Shown piece by piece: positions 10,535 through 22,591 of a stretch of 64,000 nt of DNA (positions are counted from its first letter, which is position 1; each line of letters opens with the position of its first letter). The stretch is from Rhinopithecus roxellana (lineage: Eukaryota > Chordata > Mammalia > Primates > Cercopithecidae): the NCBI RefSeq assembly GCF_007565055.1, contig NC_044559.1, positions 42,402,546 to 42,466,545 of the forward strand, in the 5' to 3' direction. The translations under genes were made by a program, and so were the position numbers. The notes below the pieces were generated by a model. That model saw only the letters and a program-made list of their open reading frames with translations. It had not been told where the DNA came from and ran no database searches.

Positions 10535-10700
10535 CAGCTAAGAAGGCAGACTTTGGAGCCAGGCTATGTGTCCCAAGTCTATCTCTCACTAGCTGTTCAG
10601 CCTTAGGCAATTTACCTGCTCTCAGCCTCAGGATGCTAATCTGAAAAACGGGTCCCCAGTGAAAGTGCCATGGAGGGTCCTAAGCCTCAGAGCCTGGTCA
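10535..10700 (+). mobile_element. MIR SINE
   Basis: An ancient tRNA-derived SINE in sense orientation. The core is seen as gactttggagccaggctatg, ctagctgttcagccttaggc and aatttacctgctctcagcct. It is strongly diverged, as expected for a family that stopped moving before placental mammals spread. Confidence 0.75.
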
Positions 10701-11760
10701 AGTATTTGACATTTATACTGCCTGTTTTCCTTCTTACATAATTCCCTTTCATCAGTTGTTCTGCTCATCATGCACTCTTGCACAGACCATTTCAGAAACA
10801 TCTCCAAATCAGGCACTGACACAGAGCACTTCTCTGGTTCTATCTCTTCCAAAAAGTTCCCATATTTCACTATTTTTTTATCTTCCACATTTTCAAGTTT
10901 TGAAGATTTGTTCACAATACAATGATTTAGGGTTCTGGATCTTTATTTATGAGCCCTCCTGCCTCTTGTCCAGATACAGAGTATGGAAAATGCTCTTAAG
11001 TTGCCTGCAGAGACACAGTTAACCAGAGCTTGCACATGTGTGCATACATACACACACACACACACACACCCATCCAGGTACACATCGGAGACCTGTCAGC
11101 AGGTAATTATCTTCCCATGCTGATGGCTCTGAATTGCTGACTGCCTTCCAGCTACATTCACTCTTCAAACTTCCAACTTCACTTCCTGTCCTCTTTGCAG
11201 CTGTTTCTGACTTCAGGAGCCCTGAGGCAGGAGACCTACTCAGCCCTTTCCGTCTTGCCTCTTCTTGCCCCTATAAAGATTTGCTGCCCTGAGCTATACA
11301 ATTTCCAGAGCAATCATGTAAGACACTTTACAACCCAGCCCAGTCCAGGAACAGAAAGCTATCTTTCTGTAAAGTCAGTCCAACTGTTGTCTTATTAATT
11401 AGTATTTTATTGGCCAAACAGTGCTTCAGACATAGTGGGGCTATTTTTACCCGGGCTGTCCCTTTGCAGGTGTGGCAGGCAATGCGACTTGAACCTGTGT
11501 GGTTTCATCTAATGCAGGGGTAGAGGGAAAATAGTGGGTTTGGTGAGTTCATTCACCTATGGGATCTTCCTTTTCCCTCTTTTATCTTCTCTCTGCTCTC
11601 TTCCTTTCCTTGCTCTAATGAATACTCATGGTGGCTTGGTACAAGTGTAAAGCCGGGAGGTTACGTAGCCAAAATTCCTAGGAAGGGAGAACTATTTCAC
11701 TGTGCACTTACAGATACGCTATGTCACTGATCCACAGTAAGTGCACAGTGCATTTGCATA
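10701..11760. other. Unique DNA with a short CA repeat
   Basis: Mostly single-copy. A (CA)10 run lies at 11050-11069. No exon or repeat family was recognised. Confidence 0.5.
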
Positions 11761-11764
11761 TCTA

Positions 11765-11975
11765 TGCCCATTAGTAGCATATCTGACTCTATCACCAATA
11801 GAAACCACAGATGTTTTCACGTAACATTCAGTTGTTGCAGATTTCTCAAAATAACACTTACGCTCACTGCTAATTCTAAATGATAGTAGTTATCAGACCT
11901 ACAGCTAGACCTTGTATTTTAATGCATTAAAAGAGCACATATATCACTATATCACAAATTTGGGATTTTTCGTTT
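11765..11975 (+). repeat. MER-type repeat, copy 1 (partial)
   Basis: Contains gtagcatatctgactctatc, cagttgttgcagatttctca and aacacttacgctcactgcta, which match the copy at 13262-13432 at roughly three-quarters identity in the same orientation. The family is an old DNA-transposon-like MER repeat that I cannot name with certainty. Only the middle section is present here. Confidence 0.65.
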
Positions 11976-12834
11976 TTGGCATTTGGTGTTAGTGGATAAA
12001 AGGACAAGCTGCAGGAGGGGTTAAGTGGTTCTGCAGAGCTGGTCTGACACCCAGGGAGCTCTCTGAGGTCAAAGGATCACTGTTCCCACTCCTGGTCAAA
12101 TGGTGTCAAGGTTTTGGTCCCCTCAGCGTTATTCGTGGCCCCTCTATATTTGCGTGATAGCTGAATGCCTCCACCTTTGACATTGCTTTAGGAAAATGTT
12201 TCTCATTTAGCACTCTGGGAATAATATAAAATTTCAAAAGCAGGCTGTGAAATATTGTAACTATTTTGAAATCTTATGTGCTAAAATTCGTTCAAAAACT
12301 GTGTGTGTGTGTGTGTATGTTTGTGTATGTGTGACTCTCTTACTCTCTCCCTTCTCTTCCTATTTCCCAAATAACCAACCAAATGAGCACTGTTTTTTTT
12401 TTTTCCCATGCTTTCAGTGATCTTCACTAAAAAGCTCAATGTGTGCTTATGATAAATACACCCCTGTGGCTACTTGCAAGAGAAACAAACCCCAGCATGA
12501 AAATACCAAGTCCTTCCTCTTTTCTTATGTAAATAAATCTCCAGATGGCTCATTTGTAAGACTGTGTTTACTAATTTGTGTTTTCTTTCTAGACAATCTG
12601 TTCCCAGTAACCATTCTATCATTGAAACTGGAGGTAATGCTTACAATTTTACTTAATAAAAAGTCTATCAGAAGACTTGGTCTACAGGGGTAGAGTTGGC
12701 AGTGCCAATGCCACACACACACAAAGCCCCCAGGAAGGGCTAACCAACACTTGTACTGTTGCTACTGTTGTTGGACAGGAGATATGTTAAATTAGAATCA
12801 GAAGAGAATAATTACTTTCAGACGTAGTGGAATA
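11976..12834. other. Unique DNA with a GT repeat
   Basis: A (GT)8 run with variants lies at 12301-12335 and a T12 near 12392. No other structure is recognised. Confidence 0.5.
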
Positions 12835-13135
12835 TCAGAGCTGGAAGGGGCCACAGGCTCATCTAGTCAAGGAATGGACATGTATGCCATGCACACTCTG
12901 TGCCCTCTCCCCCATCTAGTACCATAGCAGACGTCACCAATCATTCATCCTTTCCAGTTGAACTCAGAGATGATCTCAACATGCCTCACCAAGTCACTAC
13001 CAATCAATCACAGCTGACATGTAAGATGATACACATTTGCCATCACTTAGCCCCTCATTTTACTGTTGAAACAGTTGAGACTGTGAGGGTGGGAACGATA
13101 TTGTTCAACACTTCCCAGCCAGTTAAGGACATTAG
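12835..13135 (-). mobile_element. Ancient repeat remnants, MIR-like
   Basis: The opening atatcagagctggaaggggc and the later cccctcattttactgttgaa follow the order of a common ancient mammalian repeat related to antisense MIR. Divergence is too high for a firm family or boundary. Confidence 0.4.
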
Positions 13136-13144
13136 TTGTTAGGC

Positions 13145-13590
13145 TGGGAAATTTAAACAGGGATCTGTGATATTGGATGGGAAATTACATCTTGATTTTC
13201 ACTACCTCTAACTATAATCTAGCATTTTCTTCATTTATGAAGAAGGTGACAAACCACAGTAGTACTAGCACATCTGACTTTGTCACCAGAAGTCACAGAC
13301 ATTTTCATGTAATATTCAGCTGTTGCAGATTTCTCAAAATATCACTTACGCTCATGGCTAGTTTTAAATTAAATAGTTATTAGACCTGCAGCCAGATTTC
13401 ATATTTTAATACACATATATTAATATACCACAAAAATTTTAAAAAGTATTTTGATAACTATATTTCAATATATCTGGTTTCTTTTGCAATACCATATATT
13501 TCATGTTATGCACCTAAGGCATTGTTCTGAGAAGGAAGCCAAAAACTTCGTCACACTGTCCTGAGGGATCATGGCACAAAAAAATAGGAA
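13145..13590 (+). repeat. MER-type repeat, copy 2 (longer)
   Basis: A longer member of the family seen at 11765. It opens near gatattggatgggaaattac and runs through gacaaaccacagtagtacta, gttgcagatttctcaaaata and cattgttctgagaaggaagc to a catggcacaaaaaaatagg end. The last part resembles the terminal section of an hAT/MER element, but terminal inverted repeats are not clear. Confidence 0.65.
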
Positions 13591-13784
13591 AAAACCTTGG
13601 CTAAGCAAAAAATCAGGTTTCTTAAACTCCTACCCTTATGTTCTTTCCATAAAACAGGGGCCTCACCATGAGACTGCTGCCATCTTGGACTGCCCCAATA
13701 TTTACCTCCATATTCCTAAGAAGGTTTTCTAATTTAAAAAATTATTCATGCTGATTCAAGAGAGAGACAAAGCAGAGATGCATC

Positions 13785-14055
13785 AAGCAAAGAGTACAAG
13801 TTCCCAAGCTCCACTCCCCCAAGATAACCATTGTGAACAATTTGGTATATGACTTTTCCGACACGACACTCATTATGTAATAAACATGGAATAAAACAAT
13901 TCATGCTCCTCTATAGCTGGCTTTTGTCACTTAACAACATAAAAGAATAAAGATGATATCACAGAAATCTTTATACAGCTTTGCCGCATTCTTTTCAGTG
14001 GCTCCAGAGTGTTCCACTCGATGAATGCACCCCAATTCATTTTATGAGCCCCCAT
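13785..14055 (-). mobile_element. L1M fragment, antisense
   Basis: Antisense L1 wording: cacttaacaacataaaagaa, gccgcattcttttcagtggc and gtgttccactcgatgaatgc. This corresponds to the end of ORF2 and the 3' UTR of an old L1. It is heavily diverged. Confidence 0.65.
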
Positions 14056-15621
14056 AAAGGAGATTCATAATCCAAAGTTTTCTTGACAAAAGGTAACAGA
14101 GAGAAGATATCATTTGAACTTGAGAAGCTTAGAAGTTTGGTTTTCACGGGTGACACAGCACGCTATGGAAGAGTCTTGGTGATAAAGAGGTCGCCAGCGA
14201 ATAAACCACAGCCTGCAGCTCTCTGGACCAAAGAAGGTGCCTCTGTCCTTAGCAAACACATGTGGCCTTTCCAAGAGGTAAGTGTCTCAGGAGGAGTTGG
14301 AGCGGTGGCAAGAGAGGTTCAGTCCCCAGCCAGGTGATTCCTGGGTGAGAGTGATCCCGTGCAAGAGCATAAACCAGACACTAGACCCTACATAGTCTCA
14401 GGGACACAGCAGGAAGCATTACCGTCTGTATTTCATGGGTTGGCGAAAAGCCTCAAGTTCTACGGGACTCGGGGCTCTGCTTGAGAGGACACCCACTCAT
14501 GGCCGTGGAGCAATTCTCCCTCCCTAGCTCTGATTCTGTTCCTTCTACAGCTGTGTGTGATCCTCCTGCAAACCCCTCCTACTTCCGAGCCACAGCTGAC
14601 CTTGGGATCAGCAGGTTTGGAGAACTATTGCCATCAACTGCCTCTGGGTGGACAAATGAGGAGAAGAAAAATAAAAGAAACTCTGGTCAAAATCAGTGAA
14701 TACATAACCTGGTTGACATCACCGTGCCCAACACTACTATTAAAATGAAACCAGAAAACTCAGGGAAGGCCGATACAAGAGCAGAGGCTCCAAAGAAAAG
14801 AGGAAAACTTGTTTGCAAAAGGTGAGGTCATGAGACAGCAAGGCACCAGGACACACGTGGAAACCCAGGAGAAGCCAGTCATCTCCTCCCACAAGTGGCT
14901 TCAACATGCAGGGGAGAACTGGCCTGAGAGTGTGAGACCCAACACGGGGCCGCTGGGCCCAGATCCCCCTGTGATTTAGGCAAGTGGCTTCCCGGCTTGG
15001 TTTTCATTTCCCCAGCCACGAAATTAAGGGTTGGATATGAGAACACTTTTCATCCGACCCCATTCCTCTACCTCTGTTCATTTGTGCTCACCACCCACCG
15101 AGCTGGTTCTGCATTCAGGTCAGTGCCCACCTCTGCCTGGCTCCTTTGCCCCGATCCCCATTTTCTTTTCATTTTCTTTGTAGATCTATATTTCTCAGAA
15201 ATTGGGCTGCTACCCTCCTCCTCCTTCCTAATTCGGGCGTCTCTTCTCCCCCTCACAGATGCTTTCTTCTCTGTCCATCGCATCTTGCTGTCTCCATTCT
15301 GCTTTGGGTTTCAGCAATTTTAAATTCCCTGGCTTGGAGTCAGTTCCTCTATCAGAACCAATGTGGCTCCAGACTGTGCTACCCCCGTTCCATGCAGGAA
15401 ATAAAACAAAGCCAGGCTTGTTCCCAGTTTGATAGGCTGCAAGTTTAGGGAATGGGGGCTTCAAATCTTTCACAATTTTGTTTTGGCACCGGAGCGTCTG
15501 TGTTTAATTCTGCGTCTCCTGCCAGACTTGGGAAGCTGAGGTGATAATATCAACATGTGGAGAGATGGGGAGCACAGACTGGCCTCTCTCCCCTCCCTGG
15601 CAGTGGGGGCAGGGGATAGGG
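14056..15621. other. Unique non-coding DNA
   Basis: Relatively CG-richer than its surroundings but not a CpG island. Open frames up to 108 residues lack domains. A near-perfect splice-donor sequence (agaggtaagtgt) lies at 14275-14286. The polypyrimidine-rich stretch 15120-15310 gives two overlapping frames by composition. Confidence 0.45.
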
Positions 15622-16018
15622 TCACACGATCACACACAAACACACATGCTCACATACACAGGCACACACGTGCACATGCTCCTTCACACACACTCACCCA
15701 TGCACGCCCAGACACATATACTCAGACACACAAAGACACACGTGCACACTGATACATACACTTCCACAAACACACATGCACAGTGATGTGTACACACACA
15801 AAGAAACATTCACCCATGCAGAGAGACACACACTCACCCACCCATCAAGACACATACAGCCACACCAAACACACACACACACAGACACTTGTGTGCACAC
15901 TGATACATACATCTCCCCAGACACGCTCACACACATAGGCACAGGTTCATATTCAATCACACATAGACACACAGATGCACACACATGCCCACTGATGTAC
16001 ACACTTGCACACACACAG
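15622..16018. repeat. CA-rich imperfect minisatellite
   Basis: About 400 bp made of short CA blocks mixed with recurring words such as cacatgcacactgat, gacacac and gtgcacac. It creates long open frames on both strands (up to 157 residues) made of H, T and S, or C, V and S; these are artefacts of the repeat. Likely length-polymorphic. Confidence 0.9.
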
Positions 16019-16450
16019 GCAGAGGGAGACGTGTGCTCTGCACTGCAAGGAGCTGGGAGTATCACAGAGCAAGCCATCACGGATGACCCCCAGCTCCCAG
16101 GACCTGAGAGAATACAGTTTGTGATCACAAGGCCTCTCCAGGAGCACCCATCATAAAGTTCAACCAATTAAGCAGACAGTTTCTATGGAGACGTTTACTT
16201 TACTCAGCTCTGAAATTCTGCCGTTCCTATGTCCTGGGAGATACGCTGTGGCTGCAAGTTGTGGTCAGTCTGCCGCAAACCCAAAGCCCCGTAATCTCTT
16301 TGCATTACTCTCTGCAGATAACTGAGTTGTCTTAGAAAGGACAGGCATGGGAATGAGATGACATTAGCTGACCTCATGTAGCACCCGCAAGGTGCCCAGA
16401 AAGAATCTGCCAAGAGCCCAAGCATGACTACCTCCAGGGACCACCCCATC
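16019..16450. other. Unique non-coding DNA
   Basis: No family or exon recognised. Short frames only. Confidence 0.45.
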
Positions 16451-16690
16451 GTTCACTCCTTCACTCACACATGCGTGCACTCAGCAAACTACTCCTGAGG
16501 GACAGCCAAGAGCCACCGACGTCCCTAGGCCCTGGGGGCACCTCCATGAACCAAGAGGAAGGTCGCCATCCTTCTGGATCCTACAGTCACAGTCGCGGGA
16601 GGAGACAGACGTTCATCCAATAATCACACAAAAGGATGTGAAATGACAACTGTGATGAGAGCCCCAGTTCCCTCACGGAGTGAGATGAGG
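16451..16690 (-). mobile_element. Ancient repeat remnant (L2-like, antisense)
   Basis: The order cactcagcaaactactcctg, ccctgggggcacctccatga, cacagtcgcgggaggagaca and gatgtgaaatgacaactgtg follows an old L2-linked antisense pattern (age, gain and deposit words of a decayed LINE). Weak match. Confidence 0.4.
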
Positions 16691-17734
16691 CAACACCATC
16701 AATTGCTCTGACAATGTCAATTTCTCTGGCATACCACCCTGTCTTGTGTAGCAGTGGGGATGCTGGGGACCAGGTAGTAAGGACAGGACACATCTACCTG
16801 GCCCACAGAGAAACCCAGTTACATCAGCCTCATTGTTCTTGTCATCCACCTCTCTAGGCTCCAGAATCCTGGAGAGAAGGAACAAAGATCATTAAAACTC
16901 AGGATTACCTGAGTGGGGTAGGGGGACTGTAGCCATAGATGCCTCTGCATGCCTTTAGCAGGAGAAACAGACATAGGAGAAACAGGCTACCATGAAGAAT
17001 AAATAAAGCAGTGAAACTGCAGCACCAAGCAGTGTGCCTGGCACCTAGAAGCTGCCTAATAAAAGTGGCTGGTGTTGCTTTCATGTTATTTAGTGTCCTA
17101 GTTATGCTTGAGCTTAAGTCCTCAGTGAAGAGATCTACATCCCTCCGAGAGAAAAGAATTGCAGTGAAGGCTACAGGGGACCAAACACCCCAGGGAGAGG
17201 GTGCAGGGCAAGGAGCCAAGCAGGCTGGGCAAAAATTTGGCGCGGCAGATCCAGGAAAGGATAAGCCAGAACTGATTTGCATCTCCTCTTCTATCCGATA
17301 CTTTAGAGCAATTTAAAATGTGTTATTTGACAATATAGAAAGGAGAACATTAGAGTGGCCGTGTTGAAGAATGTTAAGAAATTATTGTTTTACAGCAGAT
17401 TATCCAGTCCTGACTTGGTGGAATCAGGACTTCTGTCTTTATTTGTAAAAGTCCACCACCAACAGTGAGCACTGCCTTCTAGACCCAATAGCCTGTGGGT
17501 ACTGGAGAGGGAAGGGTGCCTGCCTGCTGGGATGCCACAGTGACGGCAGTGATGTAGATTCTCTCTCCACTGGGCTTGCCCAATACGTTTCACGGGATGT
17601 CTCCCCTAATCTCTTGACCTGCCCCTAGTTCCTCGTGGAGGTGGAGACCTGCCTTGAATCCCAGGCCACTGTGAGCCTTGTCATCAGGAAAGCAGGGTTT
17701 TGAAATTTCATCTGCTAATCCATGAAAAATACAA
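16691..17734. other. Unique non-coding DNA
   Basis: Frames of 101 and 125 residues lie opposite each other at 16905-17316 and show no domain. No repeat was recognised. Confidence 0.45.
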
Positions 17735-17920
17735 GACACTGGGTCTGGATACTAGCAAGCCCCTGTTTAAATTCCTCTCTGACACTTACCAGCTGAGGAC
17801 CTTGGGCAAGTCACTAAGCACTGTAAGCCTTACTTTCCTTATCTATAAAAGGAAAATAATAAGACCTACGTCATGGAGTTATTGTGAGAACGAGATGAGA
17901 TGATGCCTCTAAATAGCTTT
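17735..17920 (+). mobile_element. MIR SINE
   Basis: Well-preserved MIR order: attcctctctgacacttacc, agctgaggaccttgggcaag, tcactaagcactgtaagcc, tatctataaaaggaaaataa and gttattgtgagaacgagatg. Sense orientation, close to full length. Confidence 0.85.
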
Positions 17921-17957
17921 TGTTTGTTTGTTTCTACTCCACCTTTTTCCAGAGTAG

Positions 17958-17959
<2 letters not shown>

Positions 17960-18009
<50 letters not shown>
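17960..18009 (+). repeat. (TG)24 microsatellite
   Basis: An uninterrupted run of about 24-25 TG units. Its length and purity make it very likely polymorphic, and alternating purine-pyrimidine DNA of this kind can adopt Z-form. Confidence 0.98.
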
Positions 18010-18010
<1 letters not shown>

Positions 18011-20214
18011 GAACAGGGTGGATAGAAAGAAGAAAGGGATGGATAAATAAAGCCTAATCAGGCATCCCATAATGACACAGAGGCCACCAACACAGCTCTT
18101 GTTCTAACAGCCACCCCTCACAATGTCTCTAAGTCAAGGGTGTTCAGCCCAGTGCTACATTTCTCATTTCTTAAAAAGATTGTAAACATATTGTAGTCAG
18201 TGCCTCATGATCAAAATGGAATTCAAACCATCTCTAGTAATGGTGATTTAAGGCTTATTAATCACTGTAAATTATTTTGACACCCCAGTGAAAAGTCCTC
18301 TGCGACGCTTTTAGAATCCCATTTTCATTTAACATTAATTAAAGGCCACCAACCGTAAAGTATTAATAAAATCAAATTCCCTAAAGGAGCTCCCAGCTGA
18401 CAGGCTTCAGCTCTGGGCGAGTTGCGGGACCTTGAGCAAAACACAGACCATAATGAAATTTTAACCATGGAAATGTAATCAGCATGACCATGATAAAGAG
18501 AGGGCATTTCTTGGGAAGATAATAGATACTTTCAATAATAAATTTTATGATCCTCATTAGCCTACCTCCAGCAGTTTATGGATACTATGGCTATTTAGCA
18601 AAAGACTTTCAAGTCAAACAATCTTACTGACACACTTTATTATTGTTTCATGGCTCTACTGATTATCCTACAAACATCAGGCCCAAAACATATATTGGTG
18701 GCAGGGAAATTGGCCCTGGTGGTGTCAGAGCAGAAGAATGTGAGGCTAAGACCAAGGACAGAACCTGGATGATGTTCAGAAAACAGACAGAAGGGTTTAT
18801 GTCACTCTCACAGAGTTTACGTCCCTAAAAAGTAAAGGCAGCCCCCAACTTCCTTCTTTAAGAAAGAGTGAATGTCAATTGTTATGGCATTTCTTTAATC
18901 TTGTCTTGTTGGGATTGACTGACTCCTCACAACACCCAGCCCAGCAGCTTGGCTCCTTGTGAATGGATAGAAAATGGAGTTTGTCTCCTTTGGCAGCTCC
19001 ATTTCCAAGGCTGAACCATAAAGCCACTGTGGCAACATTCATGGAGCTGAGCAAAAAGCCCTGGGAGAATATGTACGAATGCAGTCTGGTGCATGTGCTC
19101 AAATCTGGCATTCTATCCTCCTACAAAGACCTGAAAGCGTTTGCCGTATTGCCTTTCCCCTCCTCTCCTTGAACAACTGAATGGAACCCAGAAATTTTTA
19201 ATCTATTTTTCAGAAACTAAAAGCCATGACTGTACATCTTAAATACTTTTTGCTTTAGCCCATTTTCATCTGAAATCCTAATGACTTTACTGAGAAGTTG
19301 TAATTAATAAAGCTATTAGCCCAGAATCTGATCTCGACTCTAAATCCTAGGGCTTTTGTTATCATGGAGACAGGGCTTTCAGATGCGAGGAAATATCTCC
19401 CCTTATCTTGGTGGCACAAAGTTGTGGTTAAGAGCTGTTCTAAAATTATTTTTGAGTACTCACCCCAAATAAGGACACTGTTTGCACTAGAGGTGCCCAT
19501 TATCTAAAGACTAGGTGTCCATTCCAACAGTTGATGCCCTCTAACTCCAATCCACTGCAGCCTCATAAAATTCCCTGGGCCATTTCTAGAGCTGTGCAGG
19601 GCAGAAGGAAGGATTCTGACATTCTCCGAACCACATACATTCATGTAGGATAAATCTGAGTAAAATGAACATGGAGGCCACATTGTTGCTGGAGAAGTTT
19701 CAGGTCCAGTCAGACCTACCTCTAGGAGAAGGAAAGGTATTTAGAGGTGTTAATTTCATCTATGAAAGCATCCAGCCCATTAATACCACCCTTCCCAGCC
19801 AGTGCAGGGTCCCCCAAAGCACAGCTCCCTAAAATATGAAACTCCCAAGAGAATCCCGACGTCCTCTATTTTTGACAGGCAGTTCTGTCCACTTAGGTGG
19901 GCAGGGCCATGCCACAGTGTTCTGCCTGCAAACTTGCCAGCTGAGCAGGCAACAATGAAAATGTAGAACAGATGGACAGTCCCATCTGCCCACAGAAGTG
20001 ATGACAGGCCAGCCCCCGGCCCCCACCAAGTCACTTGAGATGGCATGCAATGATCATGTGACCGATGTTTTCACAAACCTGCCAGAACTTATTCATCCAA
20101 AGAATGGCTGTTCTCAAAGAGATGGCTTTTAAAGGAATTATAATTGCTCTTTTCCTCAAAAGCACTTAGAAATCACCCTGCATAGTCCATTTCCAAGCTA
20201 CTCGGTAAGAGTGA
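18010..20214. other. Unique DNA, possibly with conserved non-coding elements
   Basis: No transposon is recognised across 2.2 kb. Sections around 18300-18660 and 19250-19400 are AT-rich and dense in ATTA-type words (aacattaattaaaggccacc, ataataaattttatgatcct), which is common in developmental enhancers. Conservation cannot be judged from one sequence. Confidence 0.4.
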
Positions 20215-20330
20215 AGCCTGAAGACTAAATGAGAGGGTTAAATAAGGTAGGTCTAAAGCATGCCTACCATGGTGCCAAGTATATAGTAGGCACTTAATAG
20301 ATGTTGACCATTATCACAATTATTATCCTT
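20215..20330 (+). mobile_element. MIR SINE 3' part
   Basis: The 3' half of a MIR: gaagactaaatgagagggtt, ggtgccaagtatatagtagg and cacttaatagatgttgacca. The 5' half is not recognisable. Confidence 0.75.
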
Positions 20331-20599
20331 CTGACCTCTTACAATGTGGTTGGCTGCTGTTTTACAGGGAAGTGTAACCCTCAGTGAGCAGAGCCTGTCA
20401 GTCACCCAACTTATTTCCCATGAGGCACTGGGAGCACCTGATGCAAATTAAGGACTAAAACCACAGTCTTGGGTTAAATAATGTCACTGTGGTATAGAAT
20501 GATGACAGGGCAAGCTTGGATCAATGTCTTCAGGAACACTATGGAAATTACAAATTTTATTCTGAAATCTATCCAGCTATACCACGAGGGCTAAAGATA
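20331..20599. other. Unique spacer
   Basis: Nothing recognised. Confidence 0.4.
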
Positions 20600-21006
20600 A
20601 TCATTTGGCCTCTACCTCTTCCTGCCTTCAAAGTAGGAGGCAGAGTTTCTGTGACAGAGATAATACGGCATGCTCACCCAATCTGCGTCTTCTTCCTGGC
20701 CACCCAGGAAGCCTGCATTCCCAACATGCTTTGCAGTTTGGTTGAGACTGCATGAATTTTAGTGCCATTTTCTTCACTCTCTGCCCCACTTCCCTCTTTC
20801 GGGCCATAAGCATGAGCTGTGAGGTGAAATCAAAGGATAGAGGAAGCCTGGGCACAGCTCAGAGAAGAAGTACTCTCCCCAATAGAGTCAACCAACCAGG
20901 AATATCTACATTAGACTTTGAGCAAGCTGTACAATTTTATTGTTACACCACTGAGATGTGGGGGACTATTATCAAAGCAGCTAACATGAAGTATACTGAT
21001 TAATAC
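20600..21006 (+). mobile_element. Old LTR-like or MER-type repeat
   Basis: The 3' part, gttacaccactgagatgtgg followed by ctaacatgaagtatactgat and taatacag, matches the end of a widespread mammalian repeat family that also appears at 46960 and 54131. The 5' limit is uncertain and I do not name the family. Confidence 0.55.
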
Positions 21007-21289
21007 AGTCTTCCCACTAAAGTTTTAGACAACTTCCTGTTTGTGAAAAACCCTCTCATATATGACAAACCCAGATGAAGAAGTAGATTAGCTGAGACCT
21101 GAGTAAGCACACCCAAGATTTTTCCCACCTGAAGCCATGTGAAGGTCTAAACTGCACTCTAAAACAAGTTTCACTTTCTGGAGAAGGGGCTGAATACATA
21201 GGCAATGGTGGGGAGTTTTGCAGATTATCACTTTCCTACCTCCAAACTAGTTTTGTAAGCAGTTGACATGAAGATATCAATCATAGAAA
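21007..21289. other. Unique spacer
   Basis: Nothing recognised. Confidence 0.4.
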
Positions 21290-21490
21290 CAGCTTTAGAA
21301 CTAGAAATGCACCTTAGAGTCACAAGAAGCATTTGATTGTTCTGACTTACAGGAGTGTTGGCAGTTTTAGACCAATGCGAGATGGGGACACTGAAGCCCA
21401 GAACAGTTGAAATGACATATTTAAGGTCACTAACCAGTGAGGAAAGAGGCTGGGACCCTCATCCTACAATTCTAATCGGTTCCACCTCTC
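21290..21490 (-). mobile_element. MIR-like ancient repeat, antisense
   Basis: The order gagatggggacactgaagcc, cagaacagttgaaatgacat, ttaaggtcactaaccagtga and ggctgggaccctcatcctac is the reverse complement of MIR-type core wording. It is very diverged. Confidence 0.55.
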
Positions 21491-21810
21491 CCTTTACAGT
21501 CTAAAGAATAAACACCCAGATTTTTAAGTGAGAATGAGATGACAGACTCAAATTTATGTATTTCTAGGGCAGGTTGCAGGTGGCTCCAGGGACTTCTTCA
21601 TGAACCGAGTCTTGAAAACCCATTTAATGGTTGATTCAGTATTGTTGGGACTTGACTTAAGCCAAACAAAAAAATTACTGAAGTGATGATGGAAACAAGC
21701 AAAAGGTAAAACTTCTCCAAAGAAGCTGCCCACCTTGTATCTGTGGTATACTTAGAATTTCACTGCTGAAGGAGCCTTGATTGGCCATAAAACACATAGA
21801 AACTATCTTT
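21491..21810. other. Unique non-coding DNA
   Basis: Nothing recognised. Confidence 0.4.
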
Positions 21811-21823
21811 GAAAAAGAGCAGG

Positions 21824-22134
21824 CAGCCGGGCGTGGTGGCTCACGCCTGTAATCCCAGCACTTTGGGAGGCCGAGACGGGCGGATCACGAGGTCAGGAGA
21901 TCGAGACCATCCTGGCTAACACAGTGAAACCCCGTCTCTACTAAAATACAAAAAAAAAAAATTAGCCAGGCGTGGTGGTGGGCGCCTATAGTCCCAGCTA
22001 CTCAGGAGGCTGAGGCAGGAGAATGGTGCGAACCCGGGAGGCGGAGCTTGCAGTGAGCTGAGATCACGCCGCTGCACTCCAGCCTGGGCGACAGAGCAAG
22101 ACTCCATCTTAAAAAAAAAAAAAAAAAAAGACAA
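21824..22134 (+). mobile_element. AluY, full length
   Basis: A complete Alu with target duplication gaaaaagagcagg at 21811-21823 and gaaaaatagcagg at 22135-22147 (one mismatch). It has gatcacgaggtcaggagatc in the left arm and an A-rich linker of 12 A. It keeps agatcacgccgctgcactcc in the right arm, so it lacks the AluYRa change and is older than the copy at 4923. Confidence 0.94.
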
Positions 22135-22147
22135 GAAAAATAGCAGG

Positions 22148-22591
22148 ATATCACTCTATCATTAGTGTTTAGGCCAGTTCAAATACTGGCTAATGTAAAA
22201 GAGATTTTACAAAACTGTCTATACACAAATAGCATGTTATTAAGTAATGAGTTATTAAGAAGGCATTTTTTTCAGCTGCATATTCACATGTAATTAGCTA
22301 CTGTAAATGTTTGACTTTGTTGACCCTGTTTCTTGGGGAAGAGGCTTCACATGAGAACTAGTGGCATTGACTGGAAACAAAGGCAGATGAAAAGTCAGAG
22401 TCTTACAGCTCCTCTTCACAAATAGGAAAGAGTAGTGGGAGTTGGAGGAGGCATGATGAGACAGTCCTAGTCCTTGATTGTTTACTTGGTGGAACCCAAA
22501 TCCAATCCAACCAAGGGTGTGGTGTTTCAGATGAGACTGTGAACCTCTGAAACTCAGGCCCCTTGCCACAACTCACATGGGGGATGCAAAG
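22148..22591. other. Unique non-coding DNA
   Basis: Nothing recognised; short antisense frames only. Confidence 0.4.

Noticed and set aside
15694..16167. 157-residue open frame (minus strand) and the 126-residue frame opposite
   Set aside because: Both run through the CA-rich minisatellite. Composition is C/V/S or H/T only and both strands are open, as expected for a dinucleotide-based repeat.
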